From positions 890,501 to 954,500 of the forward strand of contig CM065321.1 of NCBI GenBank assembly GCA_033032175.1: a stretch of DNA of 64,000 nucleotides. Reading direction: 5' to 3'. Positions within the stretch are counted from its first letter, which is position 1. Every line of letters starts with the position of its first letter. Made by a program: the position numbers and the translations under genes. Origin of the DNA: Saturnia japonica (taxonomy: Eukaryota > Arthropoda > Insecta > Lepidoptera > Saturniidae). Below, in pieces: positions 60,448-64,000 of this stretch. The notes under the pieces were generated by a model that had not been told where the DNA came from, searched no databases, and was given only the letters and a program-made list of their open reading frames with translations.

Positions 60448-61189
60448 TTGTTATATTTGACTTACATTATAATGGTTAAAAATGTTAACACTTGTTTAAT
60501 GTTTTTGAGAGTCGTCATGCGAAGGTATTTATTGCTCCGAAGAGAGGTTCTTCATCTTGAACATTTTTTTTCTCTATTTTGTAGTACGTAGTGTACGAAC
60601 TGATCATACTAACTTGTGGTAGAACACAAATGTTGTCGTTAGAACCGGTTCTATCCAGTTATTGTGCCAGTCCTTAACGTCCTGACACGAATTCAATCTC
60701 ATTATGAAAGATAAAATATTGTTAGCTCGGTTGCACTATGCACTAGAATTCAAATGACCTAAATTATTCTTTATGTCTACCTATTATAAATGTATTGTTC
60801 ACTTATAGGTACTTAATTATCTTTTTTTTTTTTATAAATAAAAAATCCTTTCCACCATGCTCTATGGTTTTATCACGAAGTTTCGCTTTTATATTGAACG
60901 GTTGCACTCATTTTCGACAACCGGCGTATCCAGGATTTTAGGCCAGGGTGGGTAAGCACGAAAAATGTATAGCACCTGATGGAAACTATGATACAGTCCA
61001 TAACAACAGCGCCATTCGGTGACAGATTCCACTGCACGCCTCTTTTGAAGGACCCTAATATATTTGGAAGGAGCGAATATGTTGACTGAAAGGGCGTTCA
61101 TCATCTGCATGATTACCACGCGCTTACCAATAGCTTGCTAGAAGGAGCAATGAAGCGATGATGGTTCAGTTATAAGTTTACGGACACCG

Positions 61190-61460
61190 CGTCCATCGAC
61201 GTGAGTTCGAATCCATGGAATGAGTGTGAGCGCCCGGTGAAGGAAAACATCGTGATGAAACCATTGGTAGAGCATTTTCTAATAACTGCCTGGATAGCTA
61301 CGACCTCAAGTTGAAAATTTGTCACAAACACCTATAGGTGTGGTCCGGCAGCTGCACTTGAGAGCTAGTTTTCAATCTAGGCTTAACGTCTCATATCTTG
61401 GGCCACGTCGTCACTTATCATTAGATGAGATTGATACCATAACGCACTAAACCTATGAAC
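61190..61460 (+). mobile_element. SINE, family B
   Basis: B box GAGTTCGAATCC at 61202, with the same downstream blocks as 17750-18030 (AGGAAAACATCGTGATGAAA, GGTCCGGCAGCTGCACTTGA) and an A-rich end at 61466. Confidence 0.75.
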
Positions 61461-61850
61461 GATAAAAAAAAAAACAATTTTGCAGAATGACTCTATTAAT
61501 CTTTATTACAAAGTGCCGTATGTTCCTGATTCGATAAGTTACTTTAACATTGAAAAGACACAATTAATAACTAATAATACATAAGTTAGTCGTCTAAATA
61601 TAAAATATATCGGCTTTAAATACAAAGTAATCAATAATGCAATTGTTTTGTATTGATTAGTAATATCGTGGCCGTTCGTTTTACTAGTAACAATCGTTGT
61701 TTCAAACAATTCGGTCGTTTTTGTAAGTGTCAGTTTATAACAATTTGTATTTGTGACATATCTATGTATTCATATCGTGCCAGTCTCGGTTAAGCTGATT
61801 TCTTGACCTGTAAATAATTAAGTGGTGATGGTGCATACCAGGCTGTTAAC

Positions 61851-61966
61851 ATGTCAATACAACGCGGTGGTTCGGGAAACTTCAGATACTGTTTCTATCA
61901 TTGCACCAGCACCGGATTCGAGATATACGACTTGGAGAACAACGGCTCGGTGAATTTTAATTCGGG
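61851..61966 (+). CDS. Candidate first coding exon, unidentified
   Basis: ATG then 38 codons (MSIQRGGSGNFRYCFYHC, TSTGFEIYDLENNGSVNF) to a GTAAAT donor in phase 2. An initiator-like TCAGTT lies at about 61731. The peptide has structure-like composition with YCFYHC; I cannot name the family. Confidence 0.45.
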
Positions 61967-62054
61967 GTAAATATTTTATTTGCCCTTGGTATCCATTGGA
62001 TATACTCGTCGATTTTGACTGTGTATTTTTAGCGCTAAATTTAAATTAAGAAAT

Positions 62055-62335
62055 ACGATTTTTTTTGTTGAAGATTAAAAATTTATTTATGAGCATTATT
62101 TTGAGGCTTATCATATTAATCCTTATGAACAAAAGTTATTTTATCATAAAGACAATTTTATGAAGTTAAGTTTTGCCCTTTAAAGCATGTTATTTGGCCA
62201 TATAGTTCAGGAGATAATGAAAAATTTAAATTATTTATACTTGCGGGAAGTGAGAAAACAATTATGAAAGGTAACCCGCGTGCGTCGTGTTGGCGGCGCG
62301 GTATTTGTCGGATTAAAACACGGGTGAAATCGTGG
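62055..62335. repeat. Dispersed repeat, uninterrupted copy
   Basis: Second copy of the repeat at 12400-12810. It has a continuous TAGTTCAGGAGATAATG at 62205-62221, where the other copy carries the hAT insertion, so it shows the empty site. Confidence 0.75.
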
Positions 62336-62369
62336 AGCACAACTAGTTAAGAAATATGTTCTCTAACCA

Positions 62370-62645
62370 ACATAAAAAAAAAGACGAAGCCTATGTACTC
62401 AATTCGAATGCTATTTTCTTAAATGGACAACAACTGAACAAGCCATTATTTCTTTGTTTATGTACCGATTTGGATGCTTCTTTTTGTGTTGGATAGGGAA
62501 TATCTTGAGGGATGGGACCACATTTTAGTTTCATTGACTTGGACCTTGAACCTCGAAGATATAGGAGGAAACTTTTGTCAAAAATTGTTTTGTCAAATAT
62601 TATGTTTCGGCACAATACTTGACTGTATTGTTAAAAATTTCCTAG
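62370..62645 (+). repeat. Family Y repeat
   Basis: Contains TTCTTTGTTTATGTACCGATTTGGATG and GACCTTGAACCTCGAAG (positions 62451-62560), matching 42040-42170. Ends with TTGTTAAAAATT. Confidence 0.6.
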
Positions 62646-62694
62646 TTAAGATAGCGTATTCGAATATAATGCACTGGTTGACATGATGCAGTTG

Positions 62695-62892
62695 TTGAAG
62701 AGAGATTTCGTCGGTCCGTGGTATTGCGGATTCTCACGGACGGCCGACGACCACGGACAGCCACGCACCGCACACCAAGGGTACGGACTTGTCTGCTCTT
62801 CCACAGACGAGACTCTTCCCATGTGCGTCCGCATCGGTACGGCCCACGGAGGAAGGAAATCGGAGCCTCCCTTTCATAGGATTTTAGAAAAA
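62695..62892 (+). other. GC-rich coding-like island, strand and frame uncertain
   Basis: About 200 bp far richer in G+C and CpG than its surroundings. Several frames are open on both strands. One plus frame reads FVGPWYCGFSRTADDHGQPR and ends LEK-TGA; another, starting in phase 2 after TTGAAG, fits the donor at 61966. It could be an exon or a CpG-rich repeat fragment. I cannot decide from this sequence alone. Confidence 0.3.
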
Positions 62893-63589
62893 TGAAATGT
62901 ATTATTTAATAGTCTTAAGTATACAGTTTTGTCAAAACGGTCGTATCATTGAATTATTAAGTAATTTCAAACTTTATTTTACCTTATTTATACGTATAAT
63001 ATGGACTTTTTTTGGAATATAACTTTTTTGTGTTTTGAGTTGTAAAGCTAAAACTTATAGGTATCGTCACCGGGGTGGTAACCAAGTCTTAGGAACTCTT
63101 ACCTTGACCCTGGGCGTCACCGTTCAAAAGATATTTGTAGATGAAAATTTTTGTACTGGTACGACATTGTATTGAGGTGAAATCATCAATCTGTAGGTTT
63201 ATTTTGGACCTTAATGCTAAAGCTATCGATAAAACAAAGAGTGATATTAAATTATGTTTACCCCTGATTAACCCTACCGTTTCATTTTCATTACATTTTA
63301 AATATACGATTCAGAATTCGTTTTAAAACATCAATATACCTATTTTGCTGTATTAATAGTCACATTACCTATAAATTTCCACTATATACTTTAATTATCA
63401 CCAATTATCATTACTTGCTACTAATCTTGATTGTTTTTGTTTCACATTTGTAGCAAAATGTGTTTGTTTTCCTAATTAGGGTAATTAGTTAGTTATTTCT
63501 GGGGCTAGATAAGAATTCTAAATGAAAGCAATGACTTACTACCACATAGACAGAGCAGTATAAATCATAGGTATAAATTATGGAGGGTT

Positions 63590-63900
63590 GAGGTAGCGTA
63601 GGAAGAATCATCTTATATTGAAGACAAGTTGAAAAAGTGTCCAGGCTGTAAGCGGCAAATTACAATTCAAAAACTCACCAAAATTGCGCTCTCGTAGCAA
63701 GAAGGAATGAGATTTTTATTGGGAAAATTTGTCCAAGTGGGTGGTACTAGAAATAAAAAAAATTATAACTAAAAAAACTTTTGGCGGCATCTTTAAAATT
63801 TACGCACTTGCTACCGTGGCGCTACTCTAATTTGATGCTTTTCGAGGAGCACTTTCTCATACATAGAGATGGTTCTCCTGGTTTCTACCTTCCATATAAA
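63590..63900 (+). repeat. Diverged copy of the right end of the 2.9-kb unit
   Basis: CAAATTACAATTCAAAAACTCACC, CGCACTTGCTACCGTGGCGC and GTTCTCCTGGTTTCTACC line up with 44460-44680 and 47365-47575, with many changes. So the tandem unit's right end is itself a dispersed repeat. Confidence 0.75.
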
Positions 63901-64000
63901 AATATTCCACTGAAGGGACATTTATTAACGGTCGCTGTCCGTCTTACTACATCACTCTACAAGCTAGAGCGCACTGCGGTTAATTTCCGTACGGATTTTA

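Overview
This window is nuclear DNA of an insect, almost certainly a moth or butterfly. It is AT-rich, its genes are split into small exons by kilobase introns, and it is packed with repeats of lepidopteran type (tRNA-derived SINEs, 3'-truncated non-LTR retroposons, mariner, Tc1-like, hAT, PIF- and pogo-like elements). I see no viral or LTR-retroelement gene and nothing bacterial. Organism assignment rests on repeat style and gene structure, not on a database match.

Layout. (1) 1-5.2 kb: repeats plus a few plus-strand, GC3-rich exons of an unidentified gene that seems to end near 5.22 kb. (2) 8.2-9.1 kb: a 41-bp minisatellite that starts at a splice-donor-like site and runs into the 3' end of ClpX. 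(3) 9.06-30.9 kb, minus strand: a complete 12-exon gene for mitochondrial ClpX, the AAA+ unfoldase that feeds the ClpP protease. All intron phases agree and the joined CDS is 1761 nt (586 codons plus stop). Its introns hold most of the SINEs and retroposons, a 42-bp minisatellite, a hAT MITE with its target-site duplication, and an apparently orphan hsp70-like heat-shock promoter on the opposite strand. (4) 31-41.8 kb: a transposon graveyard: a PIF/Harbinger-like MITE, a pogo-like MITE, a mariner inside a jockey-like retroelement, a region with six copies of one 13-bp motif, and a DDE transposase fragment interrupted by one stop. (5) 41.86-47.66 kb: a 2.9-kb direct tandem duplication, next to a well-defined minus-strand exon of an unidentified gene. 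(6) 51.0-51.75 kb, minus: a candidate three-exon gene for a 64-residue protein with a mitochondrial-type N-terminus. (7) 53.13 kb, plus: first coding exon of SNX27 (PDZ domain); the rest of the gene is not seen here. (8) 53.4-64 kb: a long intron or intergenic region with a broken mariner, a perfect 25-bp palindrome, two further first-exon candidates and a GC-rich coding-like island.

Only ClpX is complete and securely named; SNX27 is secure but partial. The other gene models rest on splice signals, phase agreement and codon bias, and are marked as such.
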